Shown: positions 30,232 to 41,913 of the stretch, one piece after another
Layout of the letters: each line of letters starts with the position of its first letter
How positions within the stretch are numbered: the first letter of the stretch is position 1
Source of the DNA: Chimaeribacter californicus
Lineage (GTDB): Bacteria > Pseudomonadota > Gammaproteobacteria > Enterobacterales > Enterobacteriaceae
Assembly: GCF_002858675.1 (NCBI RefSeq)
Contig: NZ_PJZF01000027.1
Location: 1-64,000, forward strand
DNA: 64,000 nucleotides
Direction: 5' to 3'
Program-made: the position numbers and the translations under genes
Notes under the pieces: generated by a model
What the model was told of the DNA's origin: nothing
Seen by the model: only the letters and a program-made list of their open reading frames with translations
Databases searched by the model: none

Positions 30232-30795
30232 TTATCTCCCCTCCTGGTGTGTTGGCTGCGGCGCACGGTAGACCGGTGCGTCCGCAAGAAAAAGTTCCGT
30301 GAGCAGCAAGGGCTTGCCCGACAGGCGCAGGCGCGAGCGCCGCACCCAGCTGGCCGTGCCGCCTTCGCCCGGCAGGCCGCTGTCCCCTTTCGTCAGGCCG
30401 AAATGGATGTAGTCACGCGTCAACGCCGCGCCGCCGAACAGGTAACGCCCCAGCGGCACGGTGCCGAGGTCCACCAGCGCGCGATCCGGCCCGGTCAGCG
30501 TCTCTTCCGGGATCAGCGTGCGCCCCAGCAACCAGGGCACGCCGTCGCCCAGCAGCACAATTTCGCGCAGCCAGTAGCGCGGGCTGTCGGGCAAGGCGGC
30601 GGCCTCTTCCGGCCGCAGGTGCGCCCGGCTGATGAAGCCCTCCTGCACCGGCTGCACCGTCACCTCCCGGCAATGCTGTTCAAAGCGCCGGGTCATGGAG
30701 CCGATTTCGCCCAGCCAGTCGGCAATGTGGGGCGGCACCGGATCATCCGGGGCGAGCCAGTGCAGGGAAGCAGGAATCAGGAGCGCGTCAGGCAT
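30232..30795 (-). CDS. ubiC: Chorismate pyruvate-lyase
   Basis: Converts chorismate to 4-hydroxybenzoate and pyruvate, the committed step to ubiquinone. It has 187 residues, longer than the 165 of E. coli UbiC. Conserved parts: [22 protein letters not shown] with the substrate Arg, [11 protein letters not shown], and [14 protein letters not shown] with the catalytic-site Glu. The extra length is an insertion of Gly/Ser-rich sequence before WVRRSRLRL and a polar C-terminal tail. It is the first gene of ubiC-ubiA, as in E. coli. Confidence 0.93.
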   Translation of the reverse strand: MPDALLIPASLHWLAPDDPVPPHIADWLGEIGSMTRRFEQHCREVTVQPVQEGFISRAHLRPEEAAALPDSPRYWLREIVLLGDGVPWLLGRTLIPEETLTGPDRALVDLGTVPLGRYLFGGAALTRDYIHFGLTKGDSGLPGEGGTASWVRRSRLRLSGKPLLLTELFLADAPVYRAPQPTHQEGR

Positions 30796-30930
30796 GGGTA
30801 CCCTTTTAAAGCGGGCTGGAAAATCACAGGGCGCTATTGTAACGCAGAAAAGGCTGGGGGGAATGGGTGTGTTAACAAGCTACTAACCTGGCGGCAATAC
30901 CAGCACGGGGCCCGGCTACCAGGCGGCCAC

Positions 30931-30955
30931 GAAAAAAGGTGCGCCTGGGCGCACC
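30931..30955 (-). terminator. Terminator after malM
   Basis: Stem GGTGCGC/GCGCACC with loop CTGG, followed on the minus strand by six T. It is 33 bases beyond the malM stop and ends the malK-lamB-malM transcript. Confidence 0.9.
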
Positions 30956-30987
30956 AATCATCCAGCCACAACCGGCGGCGTGGGGAG

Positions 30988-31926
30988 TTACCCCTTGCCT
31001 TTCACGCTGCCGATAAATGTTTGACGCGCGGTTTTCGAACCGAGGCGTTCCGCTTCATCCAGCAGTTTCAGGGCTTTATCAATCTCACCGGCTTTCACGG
31101 CTTTGGTAATGGCCTGATTAAAGTAGCTTTCGGTGTCGTTGAGCATCGGCTCCGTGGGTTTGGCCGGGGCCGCCGCGGGCGCTGGTGCTGCCGGGGCCGG
31201 CCGCGCCGTGTTACCGACCACCACCGGTGCCGGGGCCGGGGCGGTAAACGCCTGCCCAATCATGATATTGCCGGACTGCTGTTCAGCGCTGATTTTGATT
31301 TTCAACGTACCGCCGTCACTGTGGCGTGCCACCGGATCGGGGATGTCCGGCACCGCATTACCGACGCCTGCCGCATAGGCTTTGGCCGGGTCCACCATCT
31401 GGGTGGTGCGCGCCAGATCCTGCCGGGTGGTGTAGACCAGCAGGTAGATCTGCTTCTGGCCCAGTGCCGGGGTCAGTTTCAGTGTGCCTTCCAGCCGGTC
31501 GCTGGAGATCACGCCCGGCTGCTGATAGGGGAAATAGCTGCTGGGGTAAAAGGCTGCCGGGCGCATCTGTTCGTCCAGCACCAGCACGTTCGGCGCATAG
31601 ACCGAGCGGTTCTCTGCCACGCTGCTCAGCCGGATCTCCAGCGAGCCGCGATCGGCAGGCAGGGCAAAGGCCGCCACGGCGCCCTGCACATCGCCCTGGT
31701 TGATGCGGCTGCTGCTGCCGCTCAGGGTAATGGTTTCATTGGCAGGCGGTACCAGCGGCACCCAGGGGAGCTGCTGCAACGCCTCAGCGGAAATCGTTGG
31801 GGCGGTAGAGACATCACTGGATACCGCCGGGGAAGGTGAAGAGGTCAGGGAGATGGCGTGTGCCGCCATCGGTGCCATCGCCCCGATGCTCAGGGTAAGG
31901 CAGAGGGAAAGCAGTGTTTTTTTCAT
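30988..31926 (-). CDS. malM: Maltose operon periplasmic protein MalM
   Basis: The last gene of malK-lamB-malM. The 312-residue product has a signal peptide (KKTLLSLCLTLSIGAMAPMAAHA, cleaved near residue 24). A beta-rich MalM domain follows (LPWVPLVPPANETITL; PADRGSLEIRLSSVAENRSVYAPNV), then an Ala/Pro-rich linker near 225-255 and a helical C-terminal segment (TESYFNQAITKAVKAGEIDKAL). The protein is periplasmic; its exact role in maltodextrin use is unclear even in E. coli. The start has AAGGG upstream. Confidence 0.93.
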   Translation of the reverse strand: MKKTLLSLCLTLSIGAMAPMAAHAISLTSSPSPAVSSDVSTAPTISAEALQQLPWVPLVPPANETITLSGSSSRINQGDVQGAVAAFALPADRGSLEIRLSSVAENRSVYAPNVLVLDEQMRPAAFYPSSYFPYQQPGVISSDRLEGTLKLTPALGQKQIYLLVYTTRQDLARTTQMVDPAKAYAAGVGNAVPDIPDPVARHSDGGTLKIKISAEQQSGNIMIGQAFTAPAPAPVVVGNTARPAPAAPAPAAAPAKPTEPMLNDTESYFNQAITKAVKAGEIDKALKLLDEAERLGSKTARQTFIGSVKGKG

Positions 31927-32070
31927 GATGAAACCCTTTTTGTGGAACGGGAGCGCCGGCGTCAGGCAGGCAATGCACTGCGCCGGCTAATCTCTGAAAC
32001 CATCCATAACAGGCTGACCGGCCTTGCAGGCGCGGTCACGGCCGCCGGGTTTGCCCGGCGGCGCGCGGTG

Positions 32071-33345
<1,275 letters not shown>

Positions 33346-33389
33346 CTAAAATCTCCTGTTATGGATTTGCCTGATGGCATGTGCGTGCT

Positions 33390-34499
<1,110 letters not shown>

Positions 34500-34895
34500 G
34501 CAAGACTCCTTTCTGCCAATAATTTATGTGGTGAATAATTGGTGGTGAGGATGCGCGTTTGTAATCAGCCGGTAATCATCCGTAACAAGGTTTTTCATGG
34601 GGGAGGAGCCGGGAGGATGAGCAGGAATACACGGGGTACAAAAGTTCCACACCAATGCCAAGTTTGTGATCTGGCTTACAAAAATAGCCTGTTGATTATG
34701 TGCCGGATGCCACAGAACCGGCCGGAGTGTTAAGCCGGTCACAACTCCGTTTGCGGGGGCGTAGAGGGGGGGAGGATGAGTGTATGTCGGATTGTGAACG
34801 ACTATGACGGCGCTGAAACTCTCTCACCCCGGCCGCATCAGCTTTTCAGGGCTGCCTGCGTCGCTGCCTACAGACACGGATAACAGGACAGGATT
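34500..34895. promoter_or_regulatory. Divergent malK/malE control region with MalT boxes and CRP sites
   Basis: MalT-type boxes: GGGGGAGGAG at 34599-34608 and GGGAGGATGAG at 34611-34621 on the malK side, and a box ending GGGGAGGATGAG at 34769-34780 on the malE side, with a possible further one at 34755-34765. CRP-like sites lie between them: TGTGATCTGGCTTACA (34665-34680), TGTGCCGGATGCCACA (34699-34714) and TGTTAAGCCGGTCACA (34728-34743). The arrangement of MalT boxes flanking several CRP sites matches the E. coli malE-malK region, where both promoters are activated together. Confidence 0.88.
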
Positions 34896-36107
34896 ATGAC
34901 TCACACACGTAACAAGTCTGGCGTCACCCGCTTTAGCCGTACGCTGGCGCTCTCCGCGCTGGCAACGCTGGTGCTCTCTGCCCCGGCCCTGGCCAAAATT
35001 GAAGAGGGCAAACTGGTCATCTGGATCAACGGTGACAAGGGCTACAACGGGCTGGCGGAGGTGGGCAAACGCTTTGAGAAAGACACCGGCATTAAGGTCA
35101 CCGTGGAGCACCCGGACAAGCTGGAAGAGAAATACCCGCAGGTGGCGGCCACCGGCGACGGCCCGGACATCATCTTCTGGGCGCATGACCGTTTCGGCGG
35201 CTATGCCCAGTCCGGCCTGCTGGCGGAGATCCACCCGTCCCAGGCGACGCAGGACAAGATTTTCCCCTTCACCTGGGACGCGGTGAAATTTGACGGCAAG
35301 GTGATCGGCTACCCGGTGGCGGTGGAAGCGCTGTCACTGATTTACAACAAAGATCTGATCAAAACCCCGCCGAAAACCTGGGAAGAGATCCCGGCGCTGG
35401 ACAAAGAACTGCGCGCCAAAGGCAAGAGCGCCATCATGTGGAACCTTCAGGAGCCCTACTTCACCTGGCCTATCATCGCGGCGGACGGCGGCTACGCCTA
35501 CAAGCTGGAGAACGGCAAATATGATGTGAAAAACGTCGGGGTGAACAACGCCGGCTCACAGGCCGGGCTGCAATTCATCGTCGATCTGGTGAAGAACAAG
35601 CACATTAACGCCGACACCGATTTCTCCATCGCGGAAGCGGCCTTTAACAAAGGCCAGACGGCGATGACCATCAACGGCCCGTGGGCGTGGGGCAACATTG
35701 AGCAGAGCAAGGTGAACTACGGCGTGGCGGTGCTGCCGACCTTCAAAGGCAAGCCATCCAAACCGTTCGTCGGCGTGCTGACCGCCGGGATCAACGCCGC
35801 CAGCCCGAACAAAGAGCTGGCGACAGAGTTCCTCGAGAACTACCTGCTGACGGACGAAGGGCTGGCGCAGGTGAACAAAGACAAGCCGCTCGGCGCGGTG
35901 GCGCTGAAGTCTTATCAGGCGCAGCTGGAGAAGGACCCGAAAATTGCCGCCACCATGGAAAACTCCAAAAACGGCGAAATCATGCCGAACATCCCGCAGA
36001 TGAGCGCCTTCTGGTATGCCGAACGCAGCGCGGTGATCAACGCCGTCTCCGGCCGCCAGAGCGTGAAACAGGCGCTGGATGACGTACAGGCCCGCATCAC
36101 CAAGTAA
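34896..36107 (+). CDS. malE: Maltose/maltodextrin-binding protein
   Basis: A periplasmic binding protein delivering maltodextrins to MalFGK2 and maltose to the chemoreceptor. It has 403 residues. The signal peptide is longer than in E. coli, with a basic start ([15 protein letters not shown]) and cleavage after residue 33 (APALA before [20 protein letters not shown]). The mature protein is highly conserved ([45 protein letters not shown]). It is the first gene of malEFG, with AGGACAGG before the ATG. Confidence 0.98.
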   Translation: MTHTRNKSGVTRFSRTLALSALATLVLSAPALAKIEEGKLVIWINGDKGYNGLAEVGKRFEKDTGIKVTVEHPDKLEEKYPQVAATGDGPDIIFWAHDRFGGYAQSGLLAEIHPSQATQDKIFPFTWDAVKFDGKVIGYPVAVEALSLIYNKDLIKTPPKTWEEIPALDKELRAKGKSAIMWNLQEPYFTWPIIAADGGYAYKLENGKYDVKNVGVNNAGSQAGLQFIVDLVKNKHINADTDFSIAEAAFNKGQTAMTINGPWAWGNIEQSKVNYGVAVLPTFKGKPSKPFVGVLTAGINAASPNKELATEFLENYLLTDEGLAQVNKDKPLGAVALKSYQAQLEKDPKIAATMENSKNGEIMPNIPQMSAFWYAERSAVINAVSGRQSVKQALDDVQARITK

Positions 36108-36115
36108 TACCCCGT

Positions 36116-36139
36116 CCCGCCGCCCGGCCGGGCGGCGGG
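36116..36139. repeat. 24-bp perfect GC palindrome between malE and malF
   Basis: CCCGCCGCCCGG directly followed by its reverse complement, with no T-run. In E. coli a REP element at this position protects the malE message and lowers malF expression; this stem could do the same job. Confidence 0.75.
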
Positions 36140-36178
36140 CGTGCCCTCTCCCTCAGTCTTATCGCAAGGAACGTCGTT

Positions 36179-37750
36179 ATGCAGTTGACCCGTACCGATC
36201 GTGCCGACCGCCGCCCCACCGCCTGGTGGCAGAGCGATCCGCTGAAGTGGTTGGTTATTGGCCTGTTCTCCCTGTTCACCGCTTATCTGGTGGTGCTGAT
36301 GTATGCCCAGGGTGAATACCTGTTTGCCATTGTTACGTTGGTGCTGCTGAGCGCCGGGCTGTATGTGTTTGCCAACCGCCGCGCCTACGCCTGGCGCTAC
36401 GTTTACCCTGGGCTGGCCGGGATGGGGCTGTTTGTGCTGTTCCCGCTGGTCGCGACCATCGCCATCGCCTTTACCAACTACAGCAGCACCAACCAGCTGA
36501 CCTTTGAGCGCGCGCAGTCAGTGCTGATGCAGCGCCAGTACCAGGCGGGCGACACCTACGCCTTCGCGCTCTACCCGGCGGGCGATAAGTGGCGGCTGCA
36601 ACTCACCGATCCGGCGAAAAATGCCCAGTGGATTTCGCAGCCGTTCAGCCTCGGGCCGAACCCGCCGCCGCTGGAGATGCAGGCGCAACAGACCGCGCCG
36701 GAAGGGGAAAAAGCCACCCTGCGCGTGATTACACAGAACCGGCAGGTGATGAGCGCGCTGGTGGCGCACCTGCCGCAGGGCGTTAACCTGCGCATGAGCT
36801 CGCTGCGCCAGTTCTCCGGCACCGCGCCGCTCTATACGTTGGCGAATGATGCCGCCACCCTGACCAACAACCAGACCCAGGTGGTCTACAAACCCAACCC
36901 GGAGACCGGCTTCTATCAGGCCGTTGACGCCCAGGGCAACTGGCAGGCGGAGAAACTTAGCCCCGGCTTTACCGTGGGCATCGGCTGGAAAAACTTCCTG
37001 CGCGTGATGCAGGATGAGGGCATCCAGAAACCGTTCCTGTCGATTTTCGCCTGGACGATTGTGTTCTCGCTGCTGACGGTGGTGCTGACCGTGGCGGTGG
37101 GCATGGTGCTGGCCTGTGTGGTGCAGTGGGAAGCGCTGAAAGGCAAGGCGCTCTACCGCGTGCTGCTGATCCTGCCCTACGCGGTGCCGTCGTTTATTTC
37201 GATTCTGATCTTCAAGGGGCTGTTTAACCAGAGCTTTGGTGAGATCAACCTGATGCTCGGCACGCTGTTCGGCATTAAACCCGCCTGGTTCAGCGACCCG
37301 ACCACCGCCAAGGCGATGATCCTGATTGTGAACACCTGGCTCGGCTACCCCTACATGATGATCCTCTGCATGGGGCTGCTGAAGGCGATTCCGGAAGATT
37401 TGTATGAAGCCTCAGCGATGGACGGTGCAACACCGTTCCAGAACTTCTTCCGCATCACGCTGCCGCTGCTGATCACCCCGCTGACGCCGCTGATGATCGC
37501 CAGCTTCGCCTTTAACTTTAATAACTTTGTACTGATCCAGCTGCTGACCAACGGCGGCCCTGACCGGCTCGGCACCACCACCCCGGCCGGCTATACCGAC
37601 CTGCTGGTGAGCTTCACCTACCGCATCGCCTTTGAAGGCGGCGGCGGGCAGGACTTCGGGCTGGCGGCCGCGATTGCCACGCTGATTTTCCTGCTGGTGG
37701 GCGCGCTGGCGATCCTCAACCTGAAAGCCACCAAGATGAACTTTGACTAA
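36179..37750 (+). CDS. malF: Maltose ABC transporter permease MalF
   Basis: An inner-membrane subunit of MalFGK2 with the maltose-binding site. It has 523 residues (E. coli 514). Eight hydrophobic segments: three near the N-terminus (about 23-105), a large periplasmic P2 loop at about 107-280, then five in the C-terminal half. The EAA loop that docks on MalK is EASAMDGATPFQNFF near 410-425. The end (NLKATKMNFD) matches the family. The ATG follows GCAAGGAA. It lies 71 bp after malE and 12 bp before malG. Confidence 0.97.
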   Translation: MQLTRTDRADRRPTAWWQSDPLKWLVIGLFSLFTAYLVVLMYAQGEYLFAIVTLVLLSAGLYVFANRRAYAWRYVYPGLAGMGLFVLFPLVATIAIAFTNYSSTNQLTFERAQSVLMQRQYQAGDTYAFALYPAGDKWRLQLTDPAKNAQWISQPFSLGPNPPPLEMQAQQTAPEGEKATLRVITQNRQVMSALVAHLPQGVNLRMSSLRQFSGTAPLYTLANDAATLTNNQTQVVYKPNPETGFYQAVDAQGNWQAEKLSPGFTVGIGWKNFLRVMQDEGIQKPFLSIFAWTIVFSLLTVVLTVAVGMVLACVVQWEALKGKALYRVLLILPYAVPSFISILIFKGLFNQSFGEINLMLGTLFGIKPAWFSDPTTAKAMILIVNTWLGYPYMMILCMGLLKAIPEDLYEASAMDGATPFQNFFRITLPLLITPLTPLMIASFAFNFNNFVLIQLLTNGGPDRLGTTTPAGYTDLLVSFTYRIAFEGGGGQDFGLAAAIATLIFLLVGALAILNLKATKMNFD

Positions 37751-37762
37751 GGAGAGCCGCCG

Positions 37763-38653
37763 ATGGGCATGGTAAAACCAAAATCGCAGCGCGTGCGCCT
37801 GCTGGTGACACACCTGCTGCTGATCGCGTTTGTGGCGATGATTATGTTCCCGCTGCTGATGGTGGTGGCAATTTCGCTGCGCCCCGGCAACTTCGCCACC
37901 GGCAGCCTGATCCCCGATCAGATCTCCTGGGACCACTGGCGGCTGGCGCTGGGCTTCAGCGTCACCCACGCCGACGGCAGCGTGACACCGCCGCCGTTCC
38001 CGGTGCTGCTGTGGCTGTGGAACTCGGTGAAGATTGCGGTGATCACCGCCATCGGCATTGTCACGCTCTCCACCACCTGCGCCTACGCTTTTGCGCGGAT
38101 GCGTTTCCGCGGCAAAGGCAATTTGCTGAGAGGGATGCTGATTTTCCAGATGTTCCCGGCGGTGCTGTCGCTGGTGGCGCTGTATGCGCTGTTTGACCGC
38201 ATCGGCCAGTATCTGCCGTTTATCGGGCTGAATACCCACGGCGGCGTGATCTTCGCCTATATGGGCGGCATCGCGCTGCATGTGTGGACGATTAAGGGCT
38301 ATTTCGAGACGATTGATAACTCGCTGGAGGAGGCCGCCTCCCTGGACGGCGCCACGCCGTGGCAGGCGTTCCGGCTGGTGCTGTTGCCGCTGTCGGTGCC
38401 GATTCTGGCAGTGGTGTTTATTCTGTCGTTTATTGCCGCGATCACTGAAGTGCCGGTGGCCTCCTTGCTGCTGCGGGATGTGAACAGCTACACCCTGGCC
38501 GTGGGGATGCAACAGTACCTCAACCCGCAGAACTATTTATGGGGCGATTTTGCCGCCTCTGCCGTGCTCTCCGCCATCCCGATCACCGCCATCTTCCTGC
38601 TGGCCCAACGCTGGCTGGTGGGTGGCCTGACTGCCGGGGGGGTGAAGGGGTAA
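37763..38653 (+). CDS. malG: Maltose ABC transporter permease MalG
   Basis: The second membrane subunit of MalFGK2, 296 residues, exactly the E. coli length, with six membrane helices. The EAA loop [15 protein letters not shown] is near 189-203. The C-terminal tail GLTAGGVKG reaches into the MalK dimer in the known structure and is intact. The ATG follows AAGGAG and lies 12 bp after malF. A terminator follows. Confidence 0.97.
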   Translation: MGMVKPKSQRVRLLVTHLLLIAFVAMIMFPLLMVVAISLRPGNFATGSLIPDQISWDHWRLALGFSVTHADGSVTPPPFPVLLWLWNSVKIAVITAIGIVTLSTTCAYAFARMRFRGKGNLLRGMLIFQMFPAVLSLVALYALFDRIGQYLPFIGLNTHGGVIFAYMGGIALHVWTIKGYFETIDNSLEEAASLDGATPWQAFRLVLLPLSVPILAVVFILSFIAAITEVPVASLLLRDVNSYTLAVGMQQYLNPQNYLWGDFAASAVLSAIPITAIFLLAQRWLVGGLTAGGVKG

Positions 38654-38690
38654 CCCTCGTTTTATGCCGTTATTGACTGACTTCTATTTT

Positions 38691-38718
38691 GGGCGGCCGT
38701 TGCGGGCCGCCTTTTTTA
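38691..38718 (+). terminator. Terminator after malG
   Basis: Stem GGCGGCC/GGCCGCC (38692-38698 with 38705-38711) with a six-base loop, followed by six T, about 40 bases after the malG stop. Confidence 0.92.
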
Positions 38719-38743
38719 TGGGCTACAGCCGCATCAGGGCTTT

Positions 38744-39781
38744 TCAGCGCAGCGCCACCACCGCCGGAGATGGCTGGCGGAACGCCTTCTCCAGAATCTC
38801 CAGGTTGGTCAGGGCTTCCTGCTCGCTGACATAGCTGGCTTTGCCCCTGGTCAGCGTCTCATACAGCGCATCGTAAACCCGGCCATAATCCCCCGGCACT
38901 GCCGGAATCTCCTCCCGCACGCAGTCGCCCTGCGGGTTCAGGTACTCAAGCAGCGCCTTTTCATTATCCTCTGCGAACCCGGCGTCGCCGGGCATGATGC
39001 CCGCTTTCAGGCTGGTTTCCTGCTGGTCGATGCCATAACGGATAAAGGAGCCGCGGGTGCCGTGGACGGTAAATTTCGGGTAACCCAGTTTGACCAGATG
39101 GCTGGTTTTCACAATCGCTTTGGTGCGCGGGTAGTAGAGCTGTACTTCAAAAGTGTCATCCGGGTTGGCCGGATTGCGTACCGATCGCAGGTCATACCCC
39201 ACCTTTTGCGGCCTGCCCAGCAAAGCGATGATTTGATCGAGGGTGTGCACGCCCAGGCCATACAGCGCGCCGTTAACCGGGCTGCCGGGGCAGGTTTCAG
39301 CCTCCGGCCGGAAATAGTCAAAGTGGCTTTCGATCTCCACGATGTCGCCGAGTTTCCCGCTGTCGATCGCCTGCTTCATGGTGAGAAAACAGCTGTCAAA
39401 GCGGCGGTTCTGAAACGGCGTCACCGTCAGCCCCTTTTCCCGCGCCAGCGCATACAACGCCTCCGCTTCCGCCAGGGTGGTGGTAAAGGGCTTCTCGACC
39501 AGCACATGTTTCCCGTGCTCCAGGCAGAGCCGGGCGTAATGGAAATGGCTTTCCGGTGGTGTGCAGACCGTGACTAACGTAATGGTGTCATCATGCAGAA
39601 TATCATTAAGCTCAGCAGTGAACTGAATCCCCTGATACGCGGGCTGGGATTCCAGCTGCGGTTTGCGCCTTCTTGCATAAATCCATTTGACGTTAAATTT
39701 ATCCTTGCGCGTCAGCACATAGGGTAAATGATAACGGGTGGTGCTTTTACCAAACGCAATATAGGCAATATTCATCATCAC
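38744..39781 (-). CDS. yhhX: Gfo/Idh/MocA family oxidoreductase, YhhX-like
   Basis: A 345-residue NAD(P)-dependent sugar-type oxidoreductase. It resembles E. coli YhhX closely from the start (IAYIAFGKSTTRYHLPYVL) through ENDS such as YGIDQQETSLKAGIMPG and GDYGRVYDALYETL. The Rossmann half ends in the family EKP motif at 96-98 (VLVEKPFTTT), with the catalytic-type Lys97; GVHTLDQ near 177-183 supplies the active-site His. Three ATG codons are adjacent (39781, 39778, 39775) after AGGAAG. In E. coli yhhX lies elsewhere; here it is divergent from a PTS operon, so both may handle the same unknown sugar. The substrate is unknown. Confidence 0.8.
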   Translation of the reverse strand: MMMNIAYIAFGKSTTRYHLPYVLTRKDKFNVKWIYARRRKPQLESQPAYQGIQFTAELNDILHDDTITLVTVCTPPESHFHYARLCLEHGKHVLVEKPFTTTLAEAEALYALAREKGLTVTPFQNRRFDSCFLTMKQAIDSGKLGDIVEIESHFDYFRPEAETCPGSPVNGALYGLGVHTLDQIIALLGRPQKVGYDLRSVRNPANPDDTFEVQLYYPRTKAIVKTSHLVKLGYPKFTVHGTRGSFIRYGIDQQETSLKAGIMPGDAGFAEDNEKALLEYLNPQGDCVREEIPAVPGDYGRVYDALYETLTRGKASYVSEQEALTNLEILEKAFRQPSPAVVALR

Positions 39782-40222
39782 ACTTCCTGATTAACGCGAC
39801 ACCGAGGCAATGAAAATAACTTCTTTAAATCATTAAGACGTTATTTTCCCTGCCACCCAAAAGTAATAAACAAGCCATTTAAAACCCTATAGTTTTCATT
39901 TAAATCTATAGTGATCACACTTTTCGTAAAAACACTGATTTATCCGGCCCAGCCGGCAGATCTACTTTTATATAAAATTCAATGGTTTTTATATCATCAC
40001 ATTCACTGCCCTAATATATCGTCACCTGTTACTTTGCGCCGTGTGTATGGCATGCCGGATAAATCATTGCGATAAATTATAAATATATCGCATTTAGCAT
40101 AAAAGCCGCCCGGTTTACGCTAAAAACAGTTGACTTATTTACAGGTGAATTTCACCCTCGCCCTATTTATACAGAAACGCTCCCCGCCACTGTTTTGCCA
40201 TTCGCTGAATAACACGGAGATC
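39782..40222. promoter_or_regulatory. AT-rich divergent control region, yhhX-like gene and PTS operon
   Basis: 441 bp without a gene, much more AT-rich than the surroundings. It has two copies of CTATAG (39887-39892 and about 39906-39911), the second joined to a CRP-half-site-like GTGATCACAC. A separate 7-bp inverted repeat, TGCGATA/TATCGCA, covers 40068-40092 and is a candidate operator for the PTS promoter. No regulator gene lies in the cluster. Confidence 0.6.
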
Positions 40223-40254
40223 ATGGTGAAAGAGAAACTCTTCCAGAAGATCAT

Positions 40255-41571
40255 GTGGCTCGTCCAAAAAATGGGTCACAAATCCATTTACGTTCAATGC
40301 GTGACGCCTTTATCACCTTGATTCCGTTTCTTGTGTTGTCAGGCATGATGATCTTATTTAATAACGTCGTGATTGCCCCGGACGGCTTTTTATCCTCCCT
40401 GATTGCCCCCGGCCGCCTGGCGGATTGGCAAACCGTGGGCGATAAAGTGGTTAACGGTACGATGAATATACTCGGGGTGCTGATTGGCATTCTTTTTTCA
40501 TTTAATCTGGCGCGTAACCGCCAGTACAGCAACCCCTTAATGTCTGCGTTAGTGACGGTCGCCTGCCTGTTTGTGCTGATGCCGGTCGCGCTGCCGTTTA
40601 TGCCGGTGAGCGGCGGCAGCGCCGTGATGGTCACAGGTGCGGCGGCCTATTCGTTATTGGGCACCAGCGGCACCTTTGTGGCGCTGATGTGCGGGGCGCT
40701 GGCGACGGAGTTGTTTGTCTGGGTAAGCAAAAACCAGCGGTTACAGATCCGCCTTGAAGGCAATGTGCCGCCGGCGGTGACGCAATCCTTCAATACGCTG
40801 TTTGCCGTGATGATAACGATTCTGCTGTTTGCCACCGGCTCTTATCTGATAACAACCCTGACGGGCCATGAGTTCCATGAGGCCATTAATGTACTGATCC
40901 AGGCCCCACTGCTTGGGCTGACCACCAGCCTGCCCGGTTTCCTGCTGCTCGACATCATCAACAATGCGCTGTTTTCCCTCGGCATTAACCCCGGCGGTAT
41001 CACCGGCGCGGTGCTTGACCCGCCGTTACTGGTCGCCATGCAGCAGAATATGGATGCCTGGGCCGCCGGGCGGGCGATCCCTAACATCATTGTGCGCCCG
41101 TTCAGCGATCTGTATGGGCGGATGGGCGGCACCGGCATTACGCTCTGCCTGATCCTGGCGGTGTTCATCAAAAGCCGCCGCAGCGATCTGCGCTCCTTCT
41201 CGAAAACGGTGATCCCCACCACGCTGTTTAATATTAATGAGCCGGTGATTTTCGGTTTCCCGATTGTCTTCAGCCCGATCCTGATGATTCCGTTTACCTT
41301 TATTCCCACCCTGCTCTACACCCTGGCCTGGTACGCCACCGCGTGGGGGTGGGTGTCACGCATTGTGGTGTATGTGCCCTGGTCAGTGCCCCCGTTGATG
41401 TCAGGCTACCTGGCCAGCGGCGGGGATTACCGCAACGTGATCCTACAGGCGCTGCTGATTGTTATCGGCGTGCTGCTCTATATGCCGTTTTTGCTGCTGT
41501 ATGAAAAAGTGCTGGCAACCGCAGAGCAGCAGGCCGCACCCGGCATGCCCCCTCCTCCCCATGTACAATAA
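40255..41571 (+). CDS. PTS EIIC, lactose/cellobiose type; N-terminus split by a frameshift
   Basis: The membrane channel of a phosphotransferase sugar uptake system. The in-frame part has 438 residues with about ten hydrophobic segments and family-like stretches SMRDAFITLIPFLVLSGMMIL, FLLLDIINNALFSLGINPGG and NINEPVIFGFPIVFSPILMIPF. The only start in this frame that keeps the whole domain is a GTG at 40255 with a weak ribosome-binding site. A better start, ATG at 40223 after CGGAG, opens a different frame reading MVKEKLFQKIMWLVQKMGHK, which looks like a normal EIIC beginning. One extra A in the run near 40278 would join the two into one protein. EIIB follows 11 bp later; no EIIA is present. 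The sugar is unknown. Confidence 0.8.
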   Translation: MARPKNGSQIHLRSMRDAFITLIPFLVLSGMMILFNNVVIAPDGFLSSLIAPGRLADWQTVGDKVVNGTMNILGVLIGILFSFNLARNRQYSNPLMSALVTVACLFVLMPVALPFMPVSGGSAVMVTGAAAYSLLGTSGTFVALMCGALATELFVWVSKNQRLQIRLEGNVPPAVTQSFNTLFAVMITILLFATGSYLITTLTGHEFHEAINVLIQAPLLGLTTSLPGFLLLDIINNALFSLGINPGGITGAVLDPPLLVAMQQNMDAWAAGRAIPNIIVRPFSDLYGRMGGTGITLCLILAVFIKSRRSDLRSFSKTVIPTTLFNINEPVIFGFPIVFSPILMIPFTFIPTLLYTLAWYATAWGWVSRIVVYVPWSVPPLMSGYLASGGDYRNVILQALLIVIGVLLYMPFLLLYEKVLATAEQQAAPGMPPPPHVQ

Positions 41572-41582
41572 GGCGGTTAACC

Positions 41583-41897
41583 ATGAAAAGTATTTTATTA
41601 GTCTGTAATGAAGGGATGTCGACAGGTTTTTTATGCAACAAAATGAATGCGGTGGCGAAAGAAAAAGGGCTGGACGTGCGCGCCTGGGCCATTCCTGAAT
41701 CCGCCCTGGAGGGCCGTTATCAGGAGGCGGATGTGATTTTGGTCGGGCCGCAGATTGGTTATCTCACCGCCTCTATTCAGCAACGGGTTAACCACAGTTT
41801 GCCGGTGGAGGCGATCAACCCGGTGCATTTTGGCCGGATTAATGCCGACGCCATTCTTGAACGCGCGCTGGCGCTGATGGGCGCGCCTTTGCGCTGA
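41583..41897 (+). CDS. PTS EIIB, lactose/cellobiose type
   Basis: A cytoplasmic phosphocarrier of 104 residues. The phosphorylated Cys8 lies in the P-loop LLVCNEGMSTGFLCNKM, typical of the cellobiose-type IIB fold. VILVGPQIGYL near 51-61 is the second conserved strand-loop. It lies 11 bp after EIIC and would pass phosphate to the incoming sugar. No EIIA or phospho-glycosidase gene is adjacent, so it must borrow an EIIA encoded elsewhere. Confidence 0.92.
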   Translation: MKSILLVCNEGMSTGFLCNKMNAVAKEKGLDVRAWAIPESALEGRYQEADVILVGPQIGYLTASIQQRVNHSLPVEAINPVHFGRINADAILERALALMGAPLR

Positions 41898-41913
41898 GGA
41901 AAACCGGGGGTTC

